Positions 23,978 to 51,275 are shown, counted from the stretch's first letter. The stretch is DNA of 64,000 nucleotides from Streptomyces typhae (GCF_009755605.1 NZ_WPNZ01000005.1:310001-374000); one strand, 5' to 3'. Notes: generated by a model from the sequence alone, not told the origin. Translations and numbers: made by a program.

Positions 23978-24679
23978 TCAAGGAGTGCGGTACCCGCGGA
24001 AGGTCACCGCCGCGTGGTGGGTGAAACCGAGCCGTTCGTAGAGCGCGACGGCGCCGGTGTTCGCGTCTGCCACGTGCAGGAACGGCCGTTCGCCCCGGGA
24101 CAGGATGCGTTCGACCAGAGCCCGCACCAGGCGGCCGGCGTGGCCCCGGCCGCGCGCCTCGGGTGCCGTGCACACGGCGCTGATCTCGGTCCAGCCCGGC
24201 GGCCGCAGCCGCTCGCCCGCCATCGCGACCAGGTCTCCCTGTACGCGTATGCCGACGTAGACGCCGAGTTCACAGGTGCGGGGCCCGAACGGTCCCGGCG
24301 CGGCCCGCGCGACGAGGTCGAGCATCTCGGGCACGTCGTCCGGGCCCAGCTCCACCGTCTCGGCGTCGGCCGCCGCCTCCCCGGCACCGGCGGGGAGCCC
24401 CTCGGGCCAGATCATCTGCCGCCCCTCGAGCTCGAACACCGGGTCCCAGTCCGGCGGCGGGACCGCAGGGTTGCTGAACATGTCGGCGAAGCCGCCGCTG
24501 CCGAGCAGCTCCGCCAGATCGGACCAGTCGGCCGCCTCGGGCTTGGTCGGCAGCGCACAGAAGGTCGAGACTCCCGGCAGGTACGTGGCAGCCTGCCCCA
24601 GTCGGCGGCCCAGAGGCGAGTGCGGCCCGAGCAGGGACTCGGCCACGGGGTTGTCGATCACGGCGATATCACTGTTCAC
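23978..24679 (-). CDS. GNAT-family acetyltransferase (FR47-like)
   Basis: 233 residues. The acetyl-CoA loop VCTAPEARGRGHAGRLVRALV and the C-terminal ANTGAVALYERLGFTHHAAVTFRGY are standard GNAT features. The N-terminal half (GPHSPLGRRLGQAATYLPGVSTF) matches the streptomycete FR47 subgroup. GTG 24679 follows AAGGAT. The substrate is unknown. It may share a transcript with the downstream hydrolase across the G-rich spacer. Confidence 0.8.
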   Translation of the reverse strand: MNSDIAVIDNPVAESLLGPHSPLGRRLGQAATYLPGVSTFCALPTKPEAADWSDLAELLGSGGFADMFSNPAVPPPDWDPVFELEGRQMIWPEGLPAGAGEAAADAETVELGPDDVPEMLDLVARAAPGPFGPRTCELGVYVGIRVQGDLVAMAGERLRPPGWTEISAVCTAPEARGRGHAGRLVRALVERILSRGERPFLHVADANTGAVALYERLGFTHHAAVTFRGYRTP

Positions 24680-24906
24680 GGGCCTGATCCTTGCACCACG
24701 GCGTCCCTCATCGGCAGCGGGGTGCAGCAGGGGGCCGTGCCGCGTGGGGCAGGGGCGCCGCGGAAGTGTGCCCGCAAGGGCGACTTGAGTGCCCTTGAGT
24801 ACCTATGGCGGCACGTGTGCCGACGTTCCCCGTAATCTCTACTGTCTCCGGAGAACCACGCGTATCGAAGATCGCGTGTTACGGGAGATCTCATCGGCGA
24901 GCGCGC

Positions 24907-24924
24907 ACGCGTACACGTACGCGT
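24907..24924. promoter_or_regulatory. Palindrome ACGCGTAC-AC-GTACGCGT upstream of the S8 protease
   Basis: Eight-base perfect arms around two bases, about 70 bases before the protease start. It is a plausible operator in an otherwise AT-richer leader; no regulator assigned. Confidence 0.45.
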
Positions 24925-24992
24925 CAGCACGCTCGCCCACACATATAACGACACAGCAGCACACGTACACGCTCAAGGGACGGGCAATTCGG

Positions 24993-27900
24993 GTGACAGG
25001 CATAGCAAGGGTGGGGGCGGCGGCGATGGCCGTCGTGGTGTCCGGAGCGCTGCTCACGGGCGCGGCGGCAGCCGACGCCGGGGCACCGTCGGACCGCACC
25101 GCGGACACGGGCACGGCCGCGAGCACGGCCACTGGCAAGGGCGCGCCCGCGGGCACCGGCAGCGGGCGGCGCGCCGAGCACGGCAAGACGGCGACCGTCA
25201 CACTCATCACCGGCGACCGAGTGGTGGTCGAAACAGGAGACGGTGCCGCACGCGGTCCGCAGGGCGGCCAGAAGGGCAGCGCAAAAGACGGCGCGAAGGG
25301 CAGCGCAAAAGACGGCGCGAAGGGCAGCGCAAAAGCCAGCGCGAACGGCAGCGCAAGCGACGGCGCAAAAGACGGCGCGAACGGCGTCGCGAACGGCGTC
25401 GCGCACGGCGGCGCGCACGGCGGCGCACAGAGCGGCAAAGTCGTCCGGATCCTCCGCGGCGAGGGCCGCGAGAAGGTCACGATCTCCGTGCGGCGCGAGG
25501 CCGGGCACACCTACGTCGTGCCGCAGGACGCCCAGGACCTGATCTCGGCGGGCAGGCTCGACCGGCGGCTCTTCGACGTCACGCAGCTCGTCGAGGACAA
25601 GTACGACGACGCGCACCGTGCGTCGCTCCCGCTGATCGTCGGATACCGGCCGGGACGGTCCGACCGCCTCAGGGCGGCCGACACCCTCCAGGGCCACGCC
25701 CGTGACCGCCGCGTCCTCCCCGCGCTGGGCGGCGAGGCGTTCGACACGCCCAAGTCCGGCGCGGCGGACCTGTGGTCGGCGCTCACCCGGGGCACGGGCG
25801 GCCGCACGAACGCCCGTGCCGCCGTCGTCCCGGAGGTCGCGCACGTCTGGCTGGACGCGAAGGTCCGCGCCACCCTCGACAAGAGCGTGCCGCAGATCGG
25901 CGCCCCCACCATGTGGCAGGCCGGATACACCGGCAAGGGCGTCAAGGTGGCCGTCCTGGACACCGGCGTGGACCAGACGCACCCGGACCTGAAGAACGTC
26001 GAGATCGCGGAGAAGAACCTCACCGAGTCCCCCGACGCCAAGGACCGCCTCGGCCACGGCACGCACGTCGCCTCGACGCTCGCGGGTTCCGGAGCCAAGT
26101 CCGGCGGCAAGTACAAGGGCGTGGCCCCCGGCGTCCGCGTCCTGGACGGCAAGGTCATCGCCGACGACGGCTACGGCACCGACTCCAGCATCGCCGCCGG
26201 CATGCAGTGGGCCGTCGACAACGACGCGAAGATCGTCAACATGAGCCTCGGCAGCCTGGACACGCCGGGGACCGAACCCCTGGAGGAGGCCGTCGACCGG
26301 CTCTCCGACAAGGCGCTCTTCGTCATCGCCGCGGGCAACGACGGCCCCGGCCCGCGGACGTTGAACGCGCCCGGCAGCGCCCCCGACGCCCTCACCGTCG
26401 GCTCGGTCGACAAGCGCGACAGGATGGCCGAGACCTCCAGCCGCGGCCCGACGGCCGACGGAGTCGCCAAGCCGGACCTCACCGCCCCCGGCGAGGACAT
26501 CACCGCCGCCCGCTCCACCCACCTCGCCGACCAGGGCGACGGCGACGGCTACACCTCCATGTCGGGCACCTCGATGGCGACCCCGCACGTCGCGGGAGCC
26601 GCCGCCATGCTCCTCCAGGAGCACCCCACGTGGACCGGCCCGCAGCTCAAGGCCGCACTGACCGGCTCCGCCAAGCCCATCCGGACGCTCGACGCGTACC
26701 AGCAGGGAGCGGGCCGCGTGGATCTGACGCGCGCCGTCTCCGCGTCCGTCGTCTCCCAGCCCGGCACGCTCGGCTTCGGCACGCAGTCCTGGCCGCACAC
26801 CGACGACAAGCCCGTACGCAAGACGCTCACCTACCGCAACCTGGGCACGAGGCCCGTCACGCTCGCGCTGTCCGCCACCGCGGTCGGCCCCGGCGGCCGC
26901 CCCGCTCCGGCAGGCATGTTCACCATCAAGGACGCCGAGCTGACCGTCCCGGCCGGTGGCACCGCGAAGACCACCGTCACCGTCGACACGAAGCTCGGCA
27001 GCACCGACGGCACCTTCGGCGGGACCGTTCTTGCGAGCGGCGACGGCCAGTCGGTGCGCACCGGGCTCGTCGTCGAGCGCGAGGCCGAGTCGTACGACGT
27101 CACGCTGAAGCACCTCAACATCAACGGGGCGAGCACCGGCAGCTTCGCCACCACGCTCACCGAACGCTCCACGCAGCAGAAGACCGAGGTCCCCACCACC
27201 GGCGGAACGGTCACCGTGCGCCTTCCCAAGGGCACCTACGTCCTGGAGAGTTCGATCCACGGCCCCGACAGCTTCGCGGTCTTCGTCCAGCCGAAACTGA
27301 AGGTGGCCGCGAGGACCACGCTCACGCTGGACTCCCGCAAGGCCGAGCCGGTCGCCGTCACCGCACCGGACCGGGCGGCGCGCCTCGTCACGTCGAACAT
27401 CAGCTACGAGGACCCGCTCGTCGGGGTCGCCGCCAACTGGGACCTCGGCCCCGGCACCGTCGTCCGCACCGCCGGGCTCGGCTCGTCGTCGGCCACCTTC
27501 AACGCCCAGTACAACGGTGTCTGGAAGGTCCCTGGCACGGCGGGCAAGAAGGTCGACTACCGGCTGGCCTTCCCCCGTACCGGCAGCTGGTTCACCGGTC
27601 TGAAGCACGCCACGACCAAGGCCGAGGTCGCCGAGGTGAAGCTCGGTCTCGGCGCCTCCGCCGCCCGCCGCAAGGGCACTCTCTCCGCCGTCCCCGTCGG
27701 CGCGAACGACTTCGGCCCGAGCACTCAGCCGCTGACCACACTGAGCCTCCCCGCGTCCAGCACGAGTTACGTCAACACCGCGGGTGTGCGCTGGATCTGG
27801 TCCATGGCGCAGCTCGACGACGCGGGCGAGCCGCGCATCAGCTACGGCACCGACCCGACCACGTACAAGGCGGGCAAGCGCTACACGCTGAACTTCAACA

Positions 27901-28556
27901 CCGGCGTCGTCGGTCCCGACCTCAAGGCCGACGACGGTCAGGGCGCGCGCCGTGCGGGCAACTCCATGGACGCGTACGTACGGCTGTTCAACGACGGGGC
28001 GGGGCACGCGGGCGACTCGCCCGTGACCGGGGGCTTCAGCCGCCTGGAGTCCGGCGGCCGCACCCTGGCGACGGGTGAACCCGGGGCGCTCTTCGCGGAC
28101 CTTCCGAGCGCCCGTGCCTCCTACCGTCTGACCATGGAGGCGAGCCGCGCGGCGAAGGACACCAGGACCAGCACGAAGGTCTCCGTGGCCTGGACGTTCA
28201 GCTCGGCGAAGACCCCCGACGAGCCCACCGACCTGCCCCTGTCCACCGTCCGCCTCGCGCCGAAACTGGCGCTCGACGGCACGGCCCCGGCGGGTGGCAC
28301 GCTGACCGTGCCGCTGAAGGTGGCCGGCGCCGCCGCGGGCAGCGGCAGGATCGACTCGCTGACGGTCAAGGTCTCCTACGACGGCGGCACCACCTGGAAG
28401 TCGGCCCCCGTCACGACCGGCGCCGAGGGCGCACGCTCGGCGAGCGTGCGCCACCCGGCGACGGCCAAGGCCGTGTCGTACCGCGTGAGTCTGAAGGACA
28501 CGGCGGGCAACACCACGACCGAGACGATCACCAACGCGTACCGGCTCGCTCCCTGA
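24993..28556 (+). CDS. Large secreted subtilisin-like (S8) protease
   Basis: About 1,187 residues. A signal peptide (GAAAMAVVVSGALLTGAAAADA) is followed by a propeptide beginning ATVTLITGDRVVV. The catalytic domain has Asp in VAVLDTGVDQTHPDL, His in LGHGTHVASTLAG, oxyanion Asn in VIAAGNDGPG and Ser in MSGTSMATPHVAGAAAML. About 600 C-terminal residues form beta-sandwich domains typical of streptomycete extracellular S8 enzymes. A Lys/Ala/Gly/Asp tract from a 12/24-base repeat interrupts the propeptide. GTG 24993 is chosen because the signal peptide starts there; AAGGGA lies a little far upstream. It converges on the NRPS across a strong terminator and is probably unrelated to it. Confidence 0.88.
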   Translation: MTGIARVGAAAMAVVVSGALLTGAAAADAGAPSDRTADTGTAASTATGKGAPAGTGSGRRAEHGKTATVTLITGDRVVVETGDGAARGPQGGQKGSAKDGAKGSAKDGAKGSAKASANGSASDGAKDGANGVANGVAHGGAHGGAQSGKVVRILRGEGREKVTISVRREAGHTYVVPQDAQDLISAGRLDRRLFDVTQLVEDKYDDAHRASLPLIVGYRPGRSDRLRAADTLQGHARDRRVLPALGGEAFDTPKSGAADLWSALTRGTGGRTNARAAVVPEVAHVWLDAKVRATLDKSVPQIGAPTMWQAGYTGKGVKVAVLDTGVDQTHPDLKNVEIAEKNLTESPDAKDRLGHGTHVASTLAGSGAKSGGKYKGVAPGVRVLDGKVIADDGYGTDSSIAAGMQWAVDNDAKIVNMSLGSLDTPGTEPLEEAVDRLSDKALFVIAAGNDGPGPRTLNAPGSAPDALTVGSVDKRDRMAETSSRGPTADGVAKPDLTAPGEDITAARSTHLADQGDGDGYTSMSGTSMATPHVAGAAAMLLQEHPTWTGPQLKAALTGSAKPIRTLDAYQQGAGRVDLTRAVSASVVSQPGTLGFGTQSWPHTDDKPVRKTLTYRNLGTRPVTLALSATAVGPGGRPAPAGMFTIKDAELTVPAGGTAKTTVTVDTKLGSTDGTFGGTVLASGDGQSVRTGLVVEREAESYDVTLKHLNINGASTGSFATTLTERSTQQKTEVPTTGGTVTVRLPKGTYVLESSIHGPDSFAVFVQPKLKVAARTTLTLDSRKAEPVAVTAPDRAARLVTSNISYEDPLVGVAANWDLGPGTVVRTAGLGSSSATFNAQYNGVWKVPGTAGKKVDYRLAFPRTGSWFTGLKHATTKAEVAEVKLGLGASAARRKGTLSAVPVGANDFGPSTQPLTTLSLPASSTSYVNTAGVRWIWSMAQLDDAGEPRISYGTDPTTYKAGKRYTLNFNTGVVGPDLKADDGQGARRAGNSMDAYVRLFNDGAGHAGDSPVTGGFSRLESGGRTLATGEPGALFADLPSARASYRLTMEASRAAKDTRTSTKVSVAWTFSSAKTPDEPTDLPLSTVRLAPKLALDGTAPAGGTLTVPLKVAGAAAGSGRIDSLTVKVSYDGGTTWKSAPVTTGAEGARSASVRHPATAKAVSYRVSLKDTAGNTTTETITNAYRLAP
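25272..25431 (+). repeat. Coding repeat in the protease propeptide
   Basis: A 24-base unit (GGCAGCGCAAAAGACGGCGC...) repeats, then degrades into 12-base GCGAACGGCGTC-like units. It encodes KGSAKDGA repeats within the first propeptide hairpin. Confidence 0.85.
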
Positions 28557-28580
28557 GCGGGCACACGCACCCGTGCCGGA

Positions 28581-28609
28581 CGGGCGTCGCCTCTCAGAGG
28601 CGGCGCCCG
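28581..28609. terminator. Bidirectional terminator between S8 protease and NRPS
   Basis: A 13-bp stem (CGGGCGTCGCCTC with GAGGCGGCGCCCG, one T-G pair) with a 3-base loop sits between the two convergent stop codons. Confidence 0.85.
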
Positions 28610-28618
28610 CCCGCGTGT

Positions 28619-47083
<18,465 letters not shown>

Positions 47084-47170
47084 AAAAGCTCCCGGAGCTG
47101 GGACGGTGCGTGTGGGTGGCAGGTGTGGGGGGCGTGACGGCGTACGGCGGCTCGTGCCGCAACGCCGCGT

Positions 47171-47202
47171 GCCGTCCGTGACCGCGGCGGGTCACGGACG
47201 GC
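47171..47202 (-). terminator. Perfect 13-bp hairpin between dioxygenase-like gene and NRPS
   Basis: GCCGTCCGTGACC and GGTCACGGACGGC pair without mismatch around a GCGGCG loop, 34 bases past the first gene's stop and about 90 bases before the NRPS start. No U tract follows. It could be a terminator, an attenuator or an mRNA-stability element that uncouples the two genes. Confidence 0.7.
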
Positions 47203-47235
47203 GGGCGGTCCTGGACGACCGGACGTGGGGCTCGG

Positions 47236-48654
47236 TCAGACGACGCGGCGCTGCGGCCTGCTGAACGGGCAGGGCTGGGAGAAGAACTCGCGCCGCTCCT
47301 GCACGTCCTGGAAGTTGAGCTGGGTGGAGGCGCCCGTCGCGGCCAGGAGCATCCCGTCGGTGGAGTCGGGCCCGTCGAGGTAGGCGGCGAGGGGGCTGCC
47401 GGTGGCGCTCAGCGGGATGTGCGGACCCTTGTCGAGGCGCGCGGTCGGGTCGGCCTGGGCCGCGTTGTCCCGCATCTTGCGCACGGTGCGGATGGCGTCG
47501 GGGGCACCGGTGAGCGACTTGGTCTCCATGCCGCCGAGGTTGTTGCGCGGCAGGTGGAGGTGCATGTCGCGCCAGGCGAAGATGAACACCCGCAGGCCCA
47601 CGCCGTGCCGTTCGAGGCGCGACAGGAACGGGTCCTCGCAGCCCTCGTCGCGCAGCCGCGCCAGCTCCTCGCCGAACTGGTCGAACAGGTCGGTGAAGAG
47701 GTGGAAGCGCATGCTGACCGAGTGACTGCCGCTGGTCAGGCCGAGGTTCTCACGGATCTGGTGGTAGTCGTGGGTGCTGAGGTTGTCGACGATCGGCGGG
47801 AGGCACACCTCGACCGGGTCGAACAGTTCGGCGGCGCCGTCCAGGACGTCGACGGCAAGGGCGATGTCGCCCTTGCGGGCGTGCAGGATCGCCGCCTCGA
47901 TGCGGTCGTTGATCTCCCGCACGAGCAGTTCCGGTATCTGGTGCAGGGCGCGGAACTGCGTGAAGTAGGTGTCGCCTGCCAGATGGTGCTCGTGCACGGC
48001 GTACCGCAGCCGGTCGGCGGCGAGCAGTCGCTCCGGTACGGCTCCGGGCGCGGGGTGGGCGGACTTGGCGAGGTTGGCGCTCCACACACGTGCGTCGTGG
48101 TTGGCGACACGTACGCAGTGCAGCACTCCGAACCACGCGTCTTCGAGGCCGCGCTCGGCGATGACCGCGTCGACGTCGACGCGGCCCTGCTCGGCGAGCT
48201 CGGCAAGCTGCCGGTCGAAACGGCGCAGCGCCGGTTCGAACTCGGCGTACGCGGGTGTCGCCTCCACGTCCCAGCGCTCCGTGTCGGGGCGCAGACCGCC
48301 GCTGACGCGCAGGGCGGCGATGCTGAGCCGGACCAGGACCCGGTGGAAGCTGCGCACCCAGTGCAGGGCGGAGACGCAGCGGTCGACGTCCAGCGCCCGC
48401 AGGTGGCCGCTCGCGCGGTCGAGGAGGTCGGTCAGGTTGTACATGGCGATCTCGGCCGACTGGTAGAGCCCGACGAGCAGCGCCTCGGGTGTCACAGGTT
48501 CCGCGGTCGCCTCCGTACGGGCGTCCTCGATCGCGCGCAGGCTCTGGAGGGCGTAGTAGTGCTCGGCGATGACACCGCGTTCGTTCTCGGCGGCGGGTCG
48601 CCGGGTCTCGGGAATCCGGGTGTCAGGAAACTGGGCGGCAGGTTCGAGTGGCAT
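47236..48654 (-). CDS. Tryptophan 2,3-dioxygenase-superfamily heme protein (divergent)
   Basis: About 472 residues. The second half aligns by eye with tryptophan 2,3-dioxygenase: FTQFRALHQIPELL (HQxxEL, near residue 235), LGLTSGSHSVSMRFHLF (near 310, with the substrate-contacting Arg position) and FAWRDMHLHLPR (near 360, His as probable heme ligand). The family inserts O2 into the indole ring; relatives act as oxygenases in antibiotic pathways. The usual GTGG loop is missing and the Arg-His spacing is much shorter than in true TDO, so N-formylkynurenine formation is not assured. The first half seems to repeat the same fold (HYYALQSLRAI, LYQSAEIAMYNL). ATG 48654 follows AAGGGGAG. It probably belongs to the NRPS pathway as precursor or tailoring enzyme. 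Confidence 0.72.
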   Translation of the reverse strand: MPLEPAAQFPDTRIPETRRPAAENERGVIAEHYYALQSLRAIEDARTEATAEPVTPEALLVGLYQSAEIAMYNLTDLLDRASGHLRALDVDRCVSALHWVRSFHRVLVRLSIAALRVSGGLRPDTERWDVEATPAYAEFEPALRRFDRQLAELAEQGRVDVDAVIAERGLEDAWFGVLHCVRVANHDARVWSANLAKSAHPAPGAVPERLLAADRLRYAVHEHHLAGDTYFTQFRALHQIPELLVREINDRIEAAILHARKGDIALAVDVLDGAAELFDPVEVCLPPIVDNLSTHDYHQIRENLGLTSGSHSVSMRFHLFTDLFDQFGEELARLRDEGCEDPFLSRLERHGVGLRVFIFAWRDMHLHLPRNNLGGMETKSLTGAPDAIRTVRKMRDNAAQADPTARLDKGPHIPLSATGSPLAAYLDGPDSTDGMLLAATGASTQLNFQDVQERREFFSQPCPFSRPQRRVV

Positions 48655-48984
48655 GAGTCTCCCCTTAGCAATCGATTGACGTGCCGTCGGGCACCGGCCG
48701 GTCCGCTGTCGGACGGCGCCCGTCATAAGCCGTACGCGGGTTGACGCGCGCCGTACCGGCACCGCGTCGGAGGTGATCGAAGTGGTTCACACGTGTCCTG
48801 TCCGGTCGCCGGGACACGCGTTCTCGCGTGGTGGCCGACTGGACGCCCTGGGTGCCGACCGCGGGGTCCGCTCGACTGCTCGGCAGGCCAACTGGTCCTG
48901 CTCCCGCGCTGGTTGGCGAGATCAGGCTCGCCCAACCACGGAGCCGGGGGTATGGGTAAAAGTGCGTATCGACACTCGGGGGGT
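48655..48984. promoter_or_regulatory. Upstream region of the dioxygenase/NRPS unit
   Basis: No gene is supported here. It must hold the promoter of the dioxygenase-like gene. At 48792-48818 the arms CGTGTCC and GGACACG form an inverted repeat around 13 bases, a possible operator. I cannot assign -35 and -10 boxes with confidence. Confidence 0.4.
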
Positions 48985-49039
48985 GCGTCAGGAACGCATC
49001 AGGAACACGTCAGGAACGCGTCAGAAACACGCTAGGAAA
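48985..49039. repeat. Five direct repeats with exact 11-bp period
   Basis: The core TCAGGAAC begins at 48988, 48999 and 49010, with variants TCAGAAAC at 49021 and CTAGGAAA at 49032. Eleven-base spacing places each copy on the same DNA face, as in SARP-type operators. It lies 330-385 bases upstream of the dioxygenase-like gene. Confidence 0.8.
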
Positions 49040-49128
49040 GGTGCGCCGCAGGCTGACCGGCAGCGCGCTGCCCGGCGCTGCGGACGGTCGGCCGATGCGT
49101 CGGGGCTTCTGGAGGCCGGATACGAGGT

Positions 49129-49275
49129 GTGGCGGTCGTCGCCGAACGAAAGCCCGAGGTGGTGCGCTCCGTGGACCAGCGGGTGAAGCCGACCGCCTGG
49201 CTGGAGCTGTTCGAGGAGCGCGGCGGACGCACCGAGTACCGGTACGTCGGCCCCTCGGACCCGGTGCCGCTCAGC
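49129..49275 (+). pseudogene. Possible gene remnant
   Basis: From 49129 a plus-strand frame reads MAVVAERKPEVVRSVDQR, then KPTAWLELFEERGGRTEYRY, with clearly coding-like GC third positions. It then runs into the antisense end of the next gene. No family is recognised, no ribosome binding site is visible, and the open part is about 50 residues. It may be the trace of a deleted gene at the cluster border. Confidence 0.25.
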
Positions 49276-49891
49276 CCAGGGTGCGGGCCCGCGCGAGGAC
49301 CTCCGCCGGGGCCTTGGCCACCGAACCGGTGTCGAAGGGCGGCTGCGGGTCGTACTCGGTGTAGAGCTGGATGGCCTGCGCGGTCACCTCGTCGGTGAGC
49401 AGGGCGGCCAGCTGCACGGCCATGTCGATGCCGGAGGAGACCCCGGCCGAGGTGATCACCCGGTCGTGCCGGACGACCCGCTCGGCGGTGTAGACGGCGC
49501 CGTACGACTCCAGGGAGGCGACGGCGTCCCAGTGGGTGGTGGCGGTCAGGCCGTCGAGGATCCCGGCGGCGCCGAGCACCAGGGAGCCGGTGCACACCGA
49601 GGTGGTGAACCGGGTGCGGGCGTGGACGCGGCGGACCCAGTCGAGGAAGTCGGGGTCGTCCACCATGGTGAGGAAACTGCCCCCGCCCGGGATCAGCAGG
49701 ACGTCGCAGCTCTCCACTTCGGAGTACGCGGTCGGGACATGCACCGGCAGGGAGCCCAGGACGTCCTGCACCAGGCCGGGCTCCGCCGTGACGAACCGTA
49801 CGGTGGCGCCGGGAACGTAGCCGAGGATCTCGTACGGTCCGATCGCGTCGAGCGGCTCGAACCGGTCGAACAGCGGTATGACGATGTCCAT
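49271..49891 (-). CDS. DJ-1/PfpI family protein, isonitrile-hydratase-like
   Basis: About 206 residues of the DJ-1/ThiJ/PfpI superfamily. MDIVIPLFDRFEPLDAIGPYE opens the domain. The nucleophile is Cys in TTSVCTGSLVLGAAGIL, and ATTHWDAV and ITSAGVSSGIDMA follow as in isocyanide hydratases, which turn isonitriles into N-formamides. LIPGGGSF is the conserved glycine motif. Whether the substrate is an isonitrile cannot be read from sequence; other members are amidases or lack activity. The start is uncertain between ATG 49891 and ATG 49903. It lies next to the NRPS unit on the same strand, beyond the 11-bp repeats. Confidence 0.8.
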   Translation of the reverse strand: MDIVIPLFDRFEPLDAIGPYEILGYVPGATVRFVTAEPGLVQDVLGSLPVHVPTAYSEVESCDVLLIPGGGSFLTMVDDPDFLDWVRRVHARTRFTTSVCTGSLVLGAAGILDGLTATTHWDAVASLESYGAVYTAERVVRHDRVITSAGVSSGIDMAVQLAALLTDEVTAQAIQLYTEYDPQPPFDTGSVAKAPAEVLARARTLG

Positions 49892-50145
49892 GCGCCGCAG
49901 CATAACCGTTTGCCGCAGGTCAGCCCGGTCGGATGGAAAGCGTGGGGAGGGCGTGCCGCGGTCCTCGGCCTGGGGCGTCGGCGAGTTCATGGACGAGGTC
50001 CTGCTCGGGCTCCGGACGGAGGAGCGGAAGCCGGACGACAGGAGCCGGACTTCCGGCTGACGTAGACTCGGCGGGCTCCTCCCGTGGAACGAGACCGGCC
50101 CGCCGGCGGCCGGCAGACGGGGGCGGCGAGAGATGAGGAGCCGGA

Positions 50146-51087
50146 GTGGACACAGCGCGCCACGCCCTGTCGGCCGTTGCGGAACCCGCCGAGGTGTGGA
50201 TGCTGGTGCGGCAGCGGCCCGCCGTGCTGCGCAGGTCGACCCGCGAACTCGCCACCGCGCTCGCCGACGTCCACGGCCCCCGCTTCGCGGTCTGGCACAC
50301 CGACGAACTGCTCTTCGGCGTCCAGGGCGGGAAGCTGGTCCTGCGCACCCTGGGCGGCGCGGACCTGCCCGCCCCCGAGGTGGTGTGCGTACGCCAGGTG
50401 GCGGGACCCATGCGCAGCGACCGCGAGGTCACCCTGCTCCGGCACCTCGAACGCATGGGCAGCACCCTCGTCAACACCCTGGACGCCCAGCTCAGGTCCC
50501 GCAACAAGGTCTCGCAGCTCCAGGAGCTCGCCGTGGCCGGAGTGCCGGTGCCCGACACCCTCTCCTACGCCACCGCCCCCTTGGAGGGCGTCGTCCGCAG
50601 CCCCGACCTGCGCACGCCGTGCGTGGTGAAGTCCGTCAGCGGCGCCAAGGGCGGACAGGTCTTCCTCGCCCCCGACCCGTACCTGCTGCGCGAGGTGGCG
50701 GGCAGCCTCACCCGCGAGACGCCCTTCCTCTTCCAGGAGCACGTGGCCTCGTCGCACGGCCGGACCCTGCGCGTCGTCGTCGTCGACGGCGAACCCGTGA
50801 GCGCGGTCCTGCACACCTCCCACGACGGCGGCCTCACCGCCAACATCGCCAAGGGCGGCTCCGCCACCGTGTGCACGGGCCGCTACCCGAAGGCGGACGA
50901 ACTGGCCGTCCGCGCGGCCCGCGCCCTCGGCCTGGACATCGCCGGAGTGGACCTGTTGTTCACCTCCGACGACACCTACACCGTCTGCGAGGTCAACGCG
51001 GTCCCGGGCTGGCGCCCCGAGGCCGCCGCGACGATCCTTCCCGCCGTCACGGCATGCGTGGCGAAGAGGATGTCCGCCCGGCGGTGA
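50146..51087 (+). CDS. RimK-like ATP-grasp ligase
   Basis: 313 residues with an ATP-grasp fold: RNKVSQLQELAVAGVPVPDTL, then PCVVKSVSGAKGGQVFLA (nucleotide-binding Lys), FLFQEHVASSHGRTLRVVVVDG and the metal-binding end TVCEVNAVPGWR. The RimK branch ligates an amino acid or amine to a carboxylate through an acyl phosphate. The substrate is unknown. GTG 50146 is preceded by GAGGAGCCGGA. It opens a plus-strand group with a lipoprotein and a GNAT. A role in the nearby peptide pathway is possible but not shown. Confidence 0.8.
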   Translation: MDTARHALSAVAEPAEVWMLVRQRPAVLRRSTRELATALADVHGPRFAVWHTDELLFGVQGGKLVLRTLGGADLPAPEVVCVRQVAGPMRSDREVTLLRHLERMGSTLVNTLDAQLRSRNKVSQLQELAVAGVPVPDTLSYATAPLEGVVRSPDLRTPCVVKSVSGAKGGQVFLAPDPYLLREVAGSLTRETPFLFQEHVASSHGRTLRVVVVDGEPVSAVLHTSHDGGLTANIAKGGSATVCTGRYPKADELAVRAARALGLDIAGVDLLFTSDDTYTVCEVNAVPGWRPEAAATILPAVTACVAKRMSARR

Positions 51088-51096
51088 GCGTGCGCG

Positions 51097-51168
51097 GCGC
51101 GGCCGCTGACGCGCACGCAGGCGTGGCCGCTGACGCAGACGCAGGCGCGGCCGCTGAGGCAGCCGCGC
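51097..51168. repeat. Three 24-bp repeats between ATP-grasp and lipoprotein genes
   Basis: Three 24-base units of the GCGTGGCCGCTGACGCAGAC type, the third partly drifted. Confidence 0.85.
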
Positions 51169-51275
51169 CGCAGCCGTTGAGGCAGGCGCCTCCGCGACCA
51201 GTGAACGTTTCCCGTCCCGGCCGCGTCCAAGGCCCGGAAGGGGCGACTGCCGCTGCCCCGTACGAGGGAGGCCAT

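Noticed and set aside
48985-49039. CRISPR-like array
   Set aside because: The 11-bp period has no spacers; it is a simple direct repeat.
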